From NCBI GenBank assembly GCA_964540755.1, contig CAZIOB010000012.1, forward strand, positions 1 through 18,157: 18,157 nucleotides of DNA. The letters are read 5' to 3'. Made by a program: the position numbers and the translations under genes. This stretch comes from JAAYJR01 sp964540755 (GTDB taxonomy: Bacteria > Bacteroidota > Bacteroidia > Bacteroidales > Prolixibacteraceae). The notes beneath the pieces were generated by a model. The model was not told the origin of the DNA, searched no databases, and was given only the letters and a program-made list of their open reading frames with translations. Below are positions 5,708 to 14,447 of the stretch, one piece after another (the first letter of the stretch is position 1; the number at the start of each line of letters is the position of its first letter).

Positions 5708-7528
5708 TCAATACATTTGCAGCTTATGCAATTTCTTGTAACGGCCGCTTAATTTTATCAATTCATCGTGTGTACCCTTTTCCGTTATTTTCCCCTTCTC
5801 CATAACACAAATGAGATCAGCATGAATTATAGTTGACAACCTGTGGGCAATCACCAGGGAAGTCCTGTTCTTCATAAGGTTTAACAACGCATCCTGTACC
5901 ATTCTCTCAGATTCCGTATCGAGAGAAGAAGTAGCTTCATCAAGTATTAAGATGGGAGGATTTTTCATCACTGCACGGGCTATCGACAAGCGCTGTTTCT
6001 GACCGCCTGAAAGCTTATCGCCCCGGTCCCCAATGGTAGTCTGATAACCATCTTCTGTTTCCATAATGAAATCATGTGCATTTGCAATTTTAGCAGCATG
6101 TATTACCTCTTTTTCAGTGGCATTGTCAATCCCAAATGCAATATTATTAAAGAAAGAATCATTAAAAAGTATCGGTTCCTGGTTAACATATCCTATAAGA
6201 TCCCTTAAGTCCTTTATTTTTAAATCCTGCAGATCAATGCCGTCAATCAATATTCTCCCCTCGGTAACATCCCAGAATCTTGGCAATAAATCAACCAATG
6301 TTGTTTTGCCACTTCCTGAGCGGCCGACAAAAGCTACAGTCATTCCTTTTTCAATCTCAAGGGAGATGTTCATTAATACTGGAATAGAATTATATGAAAA
6401 AGAAATATTTTCAAATTCGATCTTTGAATTAAATGCTTTAACCGGTTTTGCCCCGGCTTTCTCCATTATTTGCTGATCTGTATTCAATATTTTATCGATG
6501 CGCTCCATTGATGCAAGTCCTTTTTCCACACTATAGAGGGCGGTTGAGAAAGCTTTCGCGGGATTTATAATATTATAGAAGAAGACAAGATAACCAATGA
6601 AGGCAGCTGCATCAAGCGAACTTCTTTCATTAAGCACAAGCCGGCCTCCATACCACAAAACGATTATAATAATTGTGGTTCCCAGAAATTCACTCATGGG
6701 GTGAGCAAGAAATCTTCTCCACATCAACTGATTCATAATATGATAATAATCTTCATTTTCAATTTCAAATCTTTTTGTTGCCCTCTTTTGGGCATTAAAA
6801 GCCTTTATTATCCTGAGCCCTGAAAGATCTTCCTCAATGATCGATAAAATCCGTCCCATCTTATGCTGGCCCTTACGGCTTTCCTTTTTAAGGCTTTTCC
6901 CTATACGTCCGATCAGATAACCGGCTATTGGAAAAGTCAGGAACACAAATAGCGAAAGACTCCAGCTCATGTAGATCATAACAACAATCGAGACCAGTAT
7001 AAGAATGGGATTTTTGATCATCATGTCGAGAGAATTCATTATGGAGTTTTCAACTTCAGCCACATCACCCGTCATTCGGGCAATGATATCTCCTTTTCGT
7101 TCATCTGAAAAGAAACCCAGGCGAAGTTTCATAATCTTTCTATATATCTTTGAACGAATATCACGGACAACCCCGTTTCTTATCAGTACTATCATATAAT
7201 TAGCCAGATAATAAAACCCGACTTTCAGGAATACGGTAATTATGATGAATAGCCCGATAAAAACAAGGGCCCGTTCGTGGCTGTATATAATAATAGCATT
7301 ACTAATAAGATAATCTACATACCCGGTAACAGAAGAGATGCTGAATTCTATTTCAGGCTTTACAGTTATTAATTCCTGGGTACCGAACAATATTTTAAGT
7401 GAGGGTATTAACAATAAAAAAGAAAATGCCCCGAAAATTGCACTCAAAAAATTAAATATTATATTCCAGATGAGTTTCCATTTATATGGTGGAATAAAAC
7501 GTCTCAGCAGCTTAATAAAATCCTTCAT
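5708..7528 (-). CDS. ABC exporter half-transporter, MsbA/lipid-flippase type
   Basis: A 606-residue half-transporter with the membrane domain fused to the ATPase, expected to work as a homodimer in the inner membrane. Six membrane segments lie in about residues 20-330. The ATPase domain (about 368-606) carries Walker A GRSGSGKT (402-409), Q-loop Q450, signature LSGGQ (506-510), Walker B ILILDE (526-531) and the switch histidine H562 (IAHRLST). The architecture and the Bacteroidota context favour an MsbA-like exporter of lipid A or another lipid, but sequence motifs do not fix the substrate. The start ATG precedes MKDFIKLLRRF. It lies downstream of purB on the same strand with a 78-base gap that holds its own -7 box, so it may be transcribed separately. 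Confidence 0.93.
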   Translation of the reverse strand: MKDFIKLLRRFIPPYKWKLIWNIIFNFLSAIFGAFSFLLLIPSLKILFGTQELITVKPEIEFSISSVTGYVDYLISNAIIIYSHERALVFIGLFIIITVFLKVGFYYLANYMIVLIRNGVVRDIRSKIYRKIMKLRLGFFSDERKGDIIARMTGDVAEVENSIMNSLDMMIKNPILILVSIVVMIYMSWSLSLFVFLTFPIAGYLIGRIGKSLKKESRKGQHKMGRILSIIEEDLSGLRIIKAFNAQKRATKRFEIENEDYYHIMNQLMWRRFLAHPMSEFLGTTIIIIVLWYGGRLVLNERSSLDAAAFIGYLVFFYNIINPAKAFSTALYSVEKGLASMERIDKILNTDQQIMEKAGAKPVKAFNSKIEFENISFSYNSIPVLMNISLEIEKGMTVAFVGRSGSGKTTLVDLLPRFWDVTEGRILIDGIDLQDLKIKDLRDLIGYVNQEPILFNDSFFNNIAFGIDNATEKEVIHAAKIANAHDFIMETEDGYQTTIGDRGDKLSGGQKQRLSIARAVMKNPPILILDEATSSLDTESERMVQDALLNLMKNRTSLVIAHRLSTIIHADLICVMEKGKITEKGTHDELIKLSGRYKKLHKLQMY

Positions 7529-7589
7529 CTCATTATAGTTTATATCCTTTTATAGTAGGAATTTTTACTCCTTTATTATCCTGATGTAC

Positions 7590-7597
7590 CAAAGGTA
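7590..7597 (-). promoter_or_regulatory. Putative -7 box of the ABC exporter gene
   Basis: Read on the minus strand, 7597-7590 is TACCTTTG, an exact TAnnTTTG, 61 bases before the start codon. No TTTG is seen at the -33 position. Confidence 0.4.
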
Positions 7598-7606
7598 TTT
7601 TTTTAA

Positions 7607-8953
7607 CTAAAAAATGCCCGTATAATTATGAGGCGTGATCCTTTTCAGCTCCTCCTTTATTTTTTCATCAATCTCAAGCCCGTCAATAAATTTATGAATT
7701 GTTTCCTTGTTGATTATTTCATTTTTACGGGTCAGATCCTTTAATACTTCATAAGGATTAGGATAGAATTCCCGGCGCAGGATTGTCTGGATGGCTTCAG
7801 CAATAACAGCCCAGTTATCTTCCAGGTCATTTTTAATTGCATCACTATTGAGCAGAAGCTTGTTTAATCCTTTTAACAATGATTTAACAGCAATAAGAGT
7901 ATGACCGAAAGGTACACCGATGAACCTTGTAACTGTTGAATCGGTAAGGTCACGCTGTAACCGGGATACGGGCAGTTTTGATGAAAGCTGTTCGAATCCG
8001 GCATTGGCAATACCGATGTTACCTTCGGAGTTTTCAAAATCAATAGGATTTACTTTATGTGGCATAGTAGAAGAACCAACTTCTCCCTTCGTGATTTTTT
8101 GCTTAAAATATTCCATCGATATGTAACTCCACATATCTCTGTCTATATCAAGCAGTATATTATTTATACGCTTCATTGCATCGAATATAGCACTATAATT
8201 ATCATAATGAGCAATCTGCGTAGTGTATTGGGATCTTTTAAGGCCTAGTTTCTTTTCACAAAATGTGTTAGCAAAATTTTGCCAGTCAATTTCCGGATAA
8301 GCTGCCTTATGAGCATTGAAATTTCCGGTAGCACCGCCAAATTTTGCATAGCATGTAATTTTTTGGAGCTGCTCTGTCTGGATATTGATCCTTTCAATAA
8401 AAACCATTAACTCCTTGCCCAGTTTAGTCGGAGAAGCCGGCTGACCATGGGTTCTTGCCAGTATTGTAACATATTTCCACTGCTCCGCTAATTCCTCCAG
8501 CCTTTCTGTCAATTGCCCCATAAGAGGAAAGTATTCATTATTTAGAGCATCATTAATTGACAATGGGAGAGCAGTATTATTTGCATCCTGGGAGGTTAAC
8601 CCGAAATGGATGAATTCTTTATATTCAGACATACCTGTGCGGTCAAATTCCTCTTTTATAAAATATTCAACTGCTTTAACATCGTGGTTGGTAATATTTT
8701 CTATTTCTTTTATCCTTTTTGCATCCTCAAGCGAGAAATTTTCATGTATAAGACTCAGTTCTTCCAATTTTTTTTCAGGAATTTCTTTAAGCTGAGGAAG
8801 AGGCAACTCGCAGAGCGCCACGAAATATTCGATTTCAACAAAAACCCTGTATTTTATGAGAGCATATTCACTAAAATATTTCCAAAGGTTCTCAACTTTA
8901 TTGCTGTACCTGCCATCGACCGGCGAAATAGCAGTTAAAGGATTTAATTGCAT
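7607..8953 (-). CDS. purB: Adenylosuccinate lyase
   Basis: A 448-residue lyase that removes fumarate from SAICAR and from adenylosuccinate in purine synthesis; it acts as a cytoplasmic tetramer. The family signature SSTMPHKVNP lies at 294-303, with the flexible-loop serine S295. The general-acid histidine H169 is in ARTHGQPASPTKLGKE. FGLTSQD (117-123) is also typical. An in-frame TTG at 8974 would add seven residues, but a -7 box at 8984-8977 places transcription start near it. The ATG at 8953 gives the usual N terminus MQLNPLTAISPVDGRY, so I chose that. The gene is divergent from mqnA across a short shared promoter region. Confidence 0.96.
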   Translation of the reverse strand: MQLNPLTAISPVDGRYSNKVENLWKYFSEYALIKYRVFVEIEYFVALCELPLPQLKEIPEKKLEELSLIHENFSLEDAKRIKEIENITNHDVKAVEYFIKEEFDRTGMSEYKEFIHFGLTSQDANNTALPLSINDALNNEYFPLMGQLTERLEELAEQWKYVTILARTHGQPASPTKLGKELMVFIERINIQTEQLQKITCYAKFGGATGNFNAHKAAYPEIDWQNFANTFCEKKLGLKRSQYTTQIAHYDNYSAIFDAMKRINNILLDIDRDMWSYISMEYFKQKITKGEVGSSTMPHKVNPIDFENSEGNIGIANAGFEQLSSKLPVSRLQRDLTDSTVTRFIGVPFGHTLIAVKSLLKGLNKLLLNSDAIKNDLEDNWAVIAEAIQTILRREFYPNPYEVLKDLTRKNEIINKETIHKFIDGLEIDEKIKEELKRITPHNYTGIF

Positions 8954-8976
8954 ATCATTAAGATTAAAAATCAATG

Positions 8977-8984
8977 CAAATTTA
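8977..8984 (-). promoter_or_regulatory. Putative -7 box of purB
   Basis: Read on the minus strand, 8984-8977 is TAAATTTG, an exact TAnnTTTG. No good -33 box is visible. A start about 6-8 bases downstream leaves a short leader before the ATG at 8953 and argues against the upstream TTG start. Confidence 0.5.
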
Positions 8985-9025
8985 GCATTTTAGCCGGATT
9001 AGGATTTTTTTACGGGATGATAATT

Positions 9026-9056
9026 TTTCAGACTGATCATTATTATTCTAACTTTG
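9026..9056 (+). promoter_or_regulatory. Promoter of mqnA-nfeD
   Basis: TTTC (9026-9029), 19 bases, then TAACTTTG (9049-9056). The -7 box is an exact TAnnTTTG and the -33 box is off by one base. It lies 42 bases before the mqnA ATG. Confidence 0.6.
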
Positions 9057-9098
9057 CAGCTTATTATTTATATCAATTTCCCAATATCTTAATTCAGA

Positions 9099-9848
9099 AT
9101 GAAGAAAACACGAGTTTCGATTGTCTCATACCTTAACAGCAAACCTTTTTTATATGGACTTAATAATTCTTCTATATCCGATCAGCTCGAATTAAGCGTA
9201 GATATTCCCTCCATGGTTGCAGCCAAACTCAGAACCGGACAGACCGATATTGGATTAATACCTGTTGGCGCCCTGAAAGATTTGAAAGAATACAGAATAT
9301 TCGGGAATTTTTGTATAGGAGCCCACGGAAATGTCAGAACAGTTGTGCTTGCTTCTGAGACACCTTTTGACGAGCTGGATACCATTTTACTGGATTACCA
9401 GTCAGGTACTTCAATTATCCTTGCACGTGTGCTTGCCAGATTTTTCTGGAAGAAACAATACAATTTTAAAAATACATATGAAGGATTTGAGAATGATCAA
9501 ATAAAAGGTAAAACCGGCGGTGTAGTGATAGGGGACAGGGTCTTTGAGATGGAAAAAAAATATTCTTTTACGCTTGATCTGAGTGAAGAGTGGGTAAAGT
9601 TTACTAATTTACCGTTTGTTTTTGCTGTTTGGGCTTCCAATAAAATGCTGTCGAAGGATTTTGAAAAAAATTTTAACCTTGCACTTGATTTTGGTATTAA
9701 AAATATTTCCGAAATTGTATCCGGGGAGCAGATGAATTATCCTTACGTTGATATTAATGATTATTTCTCAAAGAATATTAATTTTATACTGGATAACGAC
9801 AAAATGGAAGGTATGAAAAAGTTCCTGGAATTGGCGGGGAAACTTTGA
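9099..9848 (+). CDS. mqnA: Chorismate dehydratase MqnA (futalosine menaquinone pathway)
   Basis: A 249-residue protein of the MqnA/MqnD family with a periplasmic-binding-protein fold. MqnA dehydrates chorismate to 3-enolpyruvyl-benzoate, the first committed step of menaquinone synthesis through futalosine. Visible family motifs are VSYLNSKPF (9-17), DIGLIPVGAL (50-59), the serine/threonine-rich SGTS (102-105), IGDRVFE (144-150) and LPFVFAVW (171-178). There is no signal peptide, as expected for a cytoplasmic enzyme. MqnD is the main alternative; the YLNSKP N terminus and the GDR motif favour MqnA. The other mqn genes are not in the window. nfeD follows after 38 bases on the same strand, probably co-transcribed but with no evident functional link. 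Confidence 0.88.
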   Translation: MKKTRVSIVSYLNSKPFLYGLNNSSISDQLELSVDIPSMVAAKLRTGQTDIGLIPVGALKDLKEYRIFGNFCIGAHGNVRTVVLASETPFDELDTILLDYQSGTSIILARVLARFFWKKQYNFKNTYEGFENDQIKGKTGGVVIGDRVFEMEKKYSFTLDLSEEWVKFTNLPFVFAVWASNKMLSKDFEKNFNLALDFGIKNISEIVSGEQMNYPYVDINDYFSKNINFILDNDKMEGMKKFLELAGKL

Positions 9849-9858
9849 TATATAGTAT

Positions 9859-9870
9859 CTGCTATAGCAG
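9859..9870. other. Perfect 12-bp palindrome between mqnA and nfeD
   Basis: CTGCTATAGCAG is its own reverse complement and lies in the 38-base gap. It could be a binding site for a dimeric regulator or a small hairpin. No second copy or known motif supports either reading. Confidence 0.3.
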
Positions 9871-9886
9871 CGTAAATTTTTAATAA

Positions 9887-11290
9887 ATGAGACATAAAAT
9901 TATTATATGCATTTTTTTATTTTTAACAGCCTCAATGTTTGCGACTGCAAATGAGGATAATGAAACACTGGTATATAAATTTAATATTAAACAGGAAATC
10001 ACTAAGGCTACCTGGCGGCAAACACAGCAGGCGTTTGAAGAGGCCGATTCCCTGGGAGCAGATCTGTTTCTTATTCATATGAATACCTATGGGGGAACAG
10101 TTGTTGATGCAGACTCCATCCGCACAAGAATTTTACAAAGTACTATTCCGGTATATGTTTTTATCGATAACAACGCCGCATCTGCCGGAGCCCTTATATC
10201 AATTGCGTGCGACAGCATATATATGAGGCCCGGAGGAAGTATAGGAGCGGCTACAGTGATTAACCAGACAGGACAGGCAATGCCGGATAAATATCAGAGC
10301 TATATGCGTTCCACTATGCGGGCTACCGCTGAGGCTCACGGCAGGGACACAGTTATATCAGGTAACGACACAATTTACAGTTGGATCCGTGATCCCAGGA
10401 TAGCAGAGGCTATGGTTGATCCGTCAGTCTTTATCGAAGGTATAATAGATACAGGCAAAGTGCTGACCTTCACTTCCGGGGAAGCTATGAAATACGGATT
10501 CTGTGAAGGTACTGCAGAAAATGTACCGGAAGTATTGGAAAAAGTTGGAATAGACGAATACAAAATTACTGAATACGAACCTACATGGATAGAAAGGATC
10601 ATCGGATTCCTTGTCCACCCCGTTGTTTCAGGAATTTTAATAATGGCAATCATAGGAGGTATCTATTTTGAAATGCAAACCCCGGGCATCGGATTTCCAT
10701 TAGGAGTTGCTGTTTTGGCTGCCATACTCTATTTTGCCCCGTTGTATCTCGAAGGACTCGCTGCTAACTGGGAGATACTTGTTTTTATTGCAGGGATTAT
10801 ACTGGTTGCCGTGGAAATTTTTCTTATACCGGGATTCGGTGTAGCTGGAATTCTTGGTGTACTTTTTATATTTACCGGATTGATTTTGAGTCTTCTTAAC
10901 AATGTCAATTTTGATTTCAGAATGGTTGAAATGAAAAATTTCGGCATTGCCCTGTTTACAGTGGTATTAGGAATATTTGGAGGATTTATAATGGCCCTTT
11001 ATATTGGGAATAAGGTATTTACCGCGAGATCAGGTCCTTTCAGGAATTTTGCCTTAAGTACAGTCCAGAATATAAGTGACGGTTATCTTAATGTTGAGCC
11101 ATCTTTTATGGCTCTTAAAGGCAAGTCCGGCAAGGCACACACTGTTTTACGTCCCGGCGGAAAAGTAATCATTGATAATGAAATTTACGATGCTGTAGCT
11201 GAAAGCGGCTTTATTGACCGCGGAGAAGATATAGTTGTGGTTAAAGCAGGAACTTCCCAACTATATGTCGAAAGACCCGGAACTTCCTGA
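9887..11290 (+). CDS. nfeD: Long-form NfeD protein: ClpP-class serine protease with membrane and OB-fold domains
   Basis: A 467-residue membrane protein. A signal peptide covers residues 1-21. A ClpP/SppA-like protease domain (about 28-220) has the nucleophile S99 in NNAASAGALIS and the probable general base K135 in MPDKYQS, the Ser-Lys dyad known from archaeal 1510-N proteases. Four or five membrane segments lie at about 238-375. A soluble OB-fold NfeD domain (about 405-465) closes the protein. The protease should sit outside the inner membrane. Long NfeD proteins usually pair with a stomatin/flotillin (SPFH) partner encoded next to them. Here the next gene is convergent, so the partner is missing or encoded elsewhere. 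The 97-base gap to the next gene shows no clear terminator. Confidence 0.92.
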   Translation: MRHKIIICIFLFLTASMFATANEDNETLVYKFNIKQEITKATWRQTQQAFEEADSLGADLFLIHMNTYGGTVVDADSIRTRILQSTIPVYVFIDNNAASAGALISIACDSIYMRPGGSIGAATVINQTGQAMPDKYQSYMRSTMRATAEAHGRDTVISGNDTIYSWIRDPRIAEAMVDPSVFIEGIIDTGKVLTFTSGEAMKYGFCEGTAENVPEVLEKVGIDEYKITEYEPTWIERIIGFLVHPVVSGILIMAIIGGIYFEMQTPGIGFPLGVAVLAAILYFAPLYLEGLAANWEILVFIAGIILVAVEIFLIPGFGVAGILGVLFIFTGLILSLLNNVNFDFRMVEMKNFGIALFTVVLGIFGGFIMALYIGNKVFTARSGPFRNFALSTVQNISDGYLNVEPSFMALKGKSGKAHTVLRPGGKVIIDNEIYDAVAESGFIDRGEDIVVVKAGTSQLYVERPGTS

Positions 11291-11387
11291 TATTATGGAT
11301 TGCCGGAATAAACTTATAATTAATCTGTCCATGACAATCCCCCTGATATCTCCCGGTTATTAAAAGATATTTCCCTGTAGCAAAGGC

Positions 11388-14300
11388 CTATAGTTCTATT
11401 TTTGGTTCTTTCTGGTCAGAGAAAAGCCTCAATACTCCGCTGGCATGACGGTAATAATGACCGCGCAGATCTTTTGAATATTCATTTAAAATCTGGTTGC
11501 CGACACCTTCAAAATCGCCGCATTTAAACAATGCCCTTCCCAGTATCAGTTCCCTGAGAGATTTATTTCTTGTACTGACATCTGTCTTGTCAGCCGGTTC
11601 AAGCTCTTTTGCTCTTTTGATATCTGTCATGTAATGCCCTCTCATTCCGGACATTTGAAGTAAACTCCAAAGCGGTTCTGCTCCTTTCTGGTCACCGATT
11701 GTCTCCAAAGCAATAGCCATAGCCCTGAAATGAGAAAAATGACTTTCAGGTGTAAGTTTCTCAGCTAGTCGTATTATAGAAGGTAACACTTCAATTTTTT
11801 TAGTTCTTCCAGCAGCAATAATTAAACTGTCCAGATAACTGATACTACGACCGAACTGTCCCATACCAGTGAAATTCCATCCCTCATCCCAGTCGTCGTA
11901 ACTATCTATGGCTTCAGCCAATTCCTTCCAGCCTGCAGACTCACCGACCATTCCAAGTATGCGGGCATATACCAGCTTATCTTCTTTATCTTCTGTCAAA
12001 TAATATTGATCAGTAAGTGCCATAATACCCCTGTCTTTGTCCCAAAGAACAATTTCAAGTCCTTTAAGATCATCTCTTACCGTAATGGCTGCCTCCTGTA
12101 TCTTTTCATAAGAAGGAGGATAATTATCTGTGCCGGTTAATACATGTTCAGGCAGATTTTCAATTTTCACCAGTTCTTTTTGAAGTTCTTTAATATCTAT
12201 ATATCTGATTTTTGTGTTATTATTAGCTGCCATTGCAGCAGCCATTCCCACAGCATACCCCTGGTTTTGCAGACATGGCTGCATTCTGATCACAGGCATT
12301 GCATCCCTGTGTGCACTAGCTCCCAGGCCCGTAACAGTAATTCCTTCCAAACCTTTTGGTAATAATGCCCTGAAGGGAACAAATGCAAGCACATCTACGC
12401 CACTATGTTCCGGAGGTTTCAATGAAAAGAACGGGGCTTCTGTAAAACCATGAGTATCAAATGAGCTAAGGTGAGCTGAAATAATATCAGGGTAAGTACG
12501 GCTGTTATACACATCGAGCACTCCAACTGTAAAATCGCCGATAACACGCCTCCGTTCCCGTGTCTGTGGTATTTTGCCTATATCATAATGATTTTCAAAT
12601 TTATCTTTAGCAACAACAAAAGCCCGCCATACATCAAGAATATCGGAATCATTGATAAAAGTCCAGTCGGTATTATTATAATGATCACCGGGATTTTTAA
12701 AAGGTAATCCCGCTCCCTGCACAGCCAGTGAAAGTCCGTTGGTATAACTATACCCCGCACCGGCAGCAATGGCAATATCCGCACTTCCAGTAGAATCAAT
12801 GACAGTACCAGCCAATATAACACCTTTCCCTTCCGGGGTAGCAACAACCACACCTCTCACTGTCCCGTTTTCCACATAAGCTCCTATACCGAGTACACCA
12901 TACCATATATCGCCTCCTGCATTCCTTATCTCTTTCCTGAAGTATTCTGTTTTCCAGTCGAAAACCCACTCTGACAATGATTTCTTTTTACGGGGATTAT
13001 CAGGTCCCATATTTTTTACACCACGGTCAACGATATTAGTATATCCTTTTCTGTAGCCATGGTAATATTTGCCTATCATTCCCATTGTCCCCATTCCTCC
13101 AAGTCCGTGCAAATACTCCAGAACAAGTGTTTTTACAACATGTTGGGCCGCTCCGACACCGGCAGGAGCACCAGCTGTACCTCCACCCATAACCACAACA
13201 TCATAATGATCAAGCACGGGTAGGGCTGTTTTTTCAGAAAAAATATCGTCAATATGAAGTGAAGGTCTGATTTCATTCATAATTTCCCCGATATCTCCAG
13301 GGAGAGAATTATCTTTTCTCTCTCCTATGATAACAGGATTCCCCGGAACTGGCATTTCTTTGGTTATCTTTGCTGCATATTGACCTGTTCGTTCACCTAT
13401 GCGGATAAGCCTGCCGGGTTCAAGCAGATTTTCGGCAGCTTTTTCGCTCAGGCCGGCGCTTCCGCTCAGTACAAAAAGATTGTTGATTTCCTCCGGTTGA
13501 AATACTTCTAAGCTAATCTTTTCAAGGTCAACATCAGGATTATCCCAATTATTCCGTCCCATAAGTTTATCCGGCGGATTTTGAAAAAGCAGATCTGCCG
13601 ATTCCACCTGATTGGCATCCCATGTCAAATCCCTTACAATCTGTTCTGCTTCGGCAAACGAAGCGTAACTATTGTCCTTCATGTCAATATCAAGGGTATA
13701 TTCAATAGCTTTATAGCGAATATCAGTTTCAGAAAAGGCAGTTCCGGATGATTTCCCCGATGAAGCATATTTTATCTGCACAGGCTCTTCATAAACTTTT
13801 GCAGAAAGTCCGGGCAATTCTTTAAGGTCATTTCCGACCACCGTGAACTTAAAAGTCTGTTTCCCTGCAGGGTAGGGTTTGAATTGCGATCCTGCAAGGC
13901 GCGCCGCCAAGGCACGGGGAGTAGCATCAATAATTGTTTTAGCAATTATCGCCTGCCGGCCCGACCGGTTAGCAATTACCACTCCGGCCGGTTGTCCGTT
14001 TTCCCCGGATAATATATCAGTAACATAGCTCGAAAACAGAAAATCTATGTTATTGTTTATCAATTCATTGTCGAGTACATGCTTTACATGCATCGGTGTT
14101 GGCAATCCCTTGCCAAATATTTTATTTCCCAGATCAGTATTTAAGATACTCTTATCATTGTTCCAAAGCCGGTAAGTACCGCAAACATCTTCCCCCAGAT
14201 AAGGTTCCTGTGCGGCAAGGAAAACTTTTGCCCCTCTGCGTGATGCTTCAACAGCTGCTGCAACAGCAGCGAGAGAACCACCAACGATAACTATATCAAC

Positions 14301-14447
14301 TTGGTGTATTACAGGAATTTGCCGTTCCGATTGAAAACAGAATTTTTGCTTTTTACCGGATATCTCACTTCTGAAGGCATAACCACCTGCCGTTATTATA
14401 AAAGCCGATCCGGCTGCTGTAGTTTTAACAAAATCACGTCGTTTCAT
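11388..14447 (-). CDS. Tat-exported protein with two FAD-dependent oxidoreductase domains
   Basis: A 1019-residue protein. The N terminus MKRRDFVKTTAAGSAF is a twin-arginine signal (R3-R4), implying export in folded form with cofactor bound. A first FAD_oxidored-type domain spans about 48-370: the nucleotide loop VGGSLAAV (55-62) has alanine in place of the last glycine of GxGxxG, and a closing segment lies near 325-360. A second domain spans about 413-745 with an intact GGGTAG (421-426), LGGMGTMG (449-456) and the closing motif near 703-740. The C-terminal part (about 775-1010) is helical and looks like HEAT-type repeats. The family acts on undefined substrates, often in glycan loci. It overlaps the upstream cstA by ATGA, so translation is probably coupled. 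I see no frameshift. Confidence 0.85.
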   Translation of the reverse strand: MKRRDFVKTTAAGSAFIITAGGYAFRSEISGKKQKFCFQSERQIPVIHQVDIVIVGGSLAAVAAAVEASRRGAKVFLAAQEPYLGEDVCGTYRLWNNDKSILNTDLGNKIFGKGLPTPMHVKHVLDNELINNNIDFLFSSYVTDILSGENGQPAGVVIANRSGRQAIIAKTIIDATPRALAARLAGSQFKPYPAGKQTFKFTVVGNDLKELPGLSAKVYEEPVQIKYASSGKSSGTAFSETDIRYKAIEYTLDIDMKDNSYASFAEAEQIVRDLTWDANQVESADLLFQNPPDKLMGRNNWDNPDVDLEKISLEVFQPEEINNLFVLSGSAGLSEKAAENLLEPGRLIRIGERTGQYAAKITKEMPVPGNPVIIGERKDNSLPGDIGEIMNEIRPSLHIDDIFSEKTALPVLDHYDVVVMGGGTAGAPAGVGAAQHVVKTLVLEYLHGLGGMGTMGMIGKYYHGYRKGYTNIVDRGVKNMGPDNPRKKKSLSEWVFDWKTEYFRKEIRNAGGDIWYGVLGIGAYVENGTVRGVVVATPEGKGVILAGTVIDSTGSADIAIAAGAGYSYTNGLSLAVQGAGLPFKNPGDHYNNTDWTFINDSDILDVWRAFVVAKDKFENHYDIGKIPQTRERRRVIGDFTVGVLDVYNSRTYPDIISAHLSSFDTHGFTEAPFFSLKPPEHSGVDVLAFVPFRALLPKGLEGITVTGLGASAHRDAMPVIRMQPCLQNQGYAVGMAAAMAANNNTKIRYIDIKELQKELVKIENLPEHVLTGTDNYPPSYEKIQEAAITVRDDLKGLEIVLWDKDRGIMALTDQYYLTEDKEDKLVYARILGMVGESAGWKELAEAIDSYDDWDEGWNFTGMGQFGRSISYLDSLIIAAGRTKKIEVLPSIIRLAEKLTPESHFSHFRAMAIALETIGDQKGAEPLWSLLQMSGMRGHYMTDIKRAKELEPADKTDVSTRNKSLRELILGRALFKCGDFEGVGNQILNEYSKDLRGHYYRHASGVLRLFSDQKEPKIEL

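Noticed and set aside
8951..8974. TTG start for purB adding seven residues
   Set aside because: It lies at or before the transcription start predicted by the -7 box, and the ATG at 8953 gives the usual PurB N terminus.
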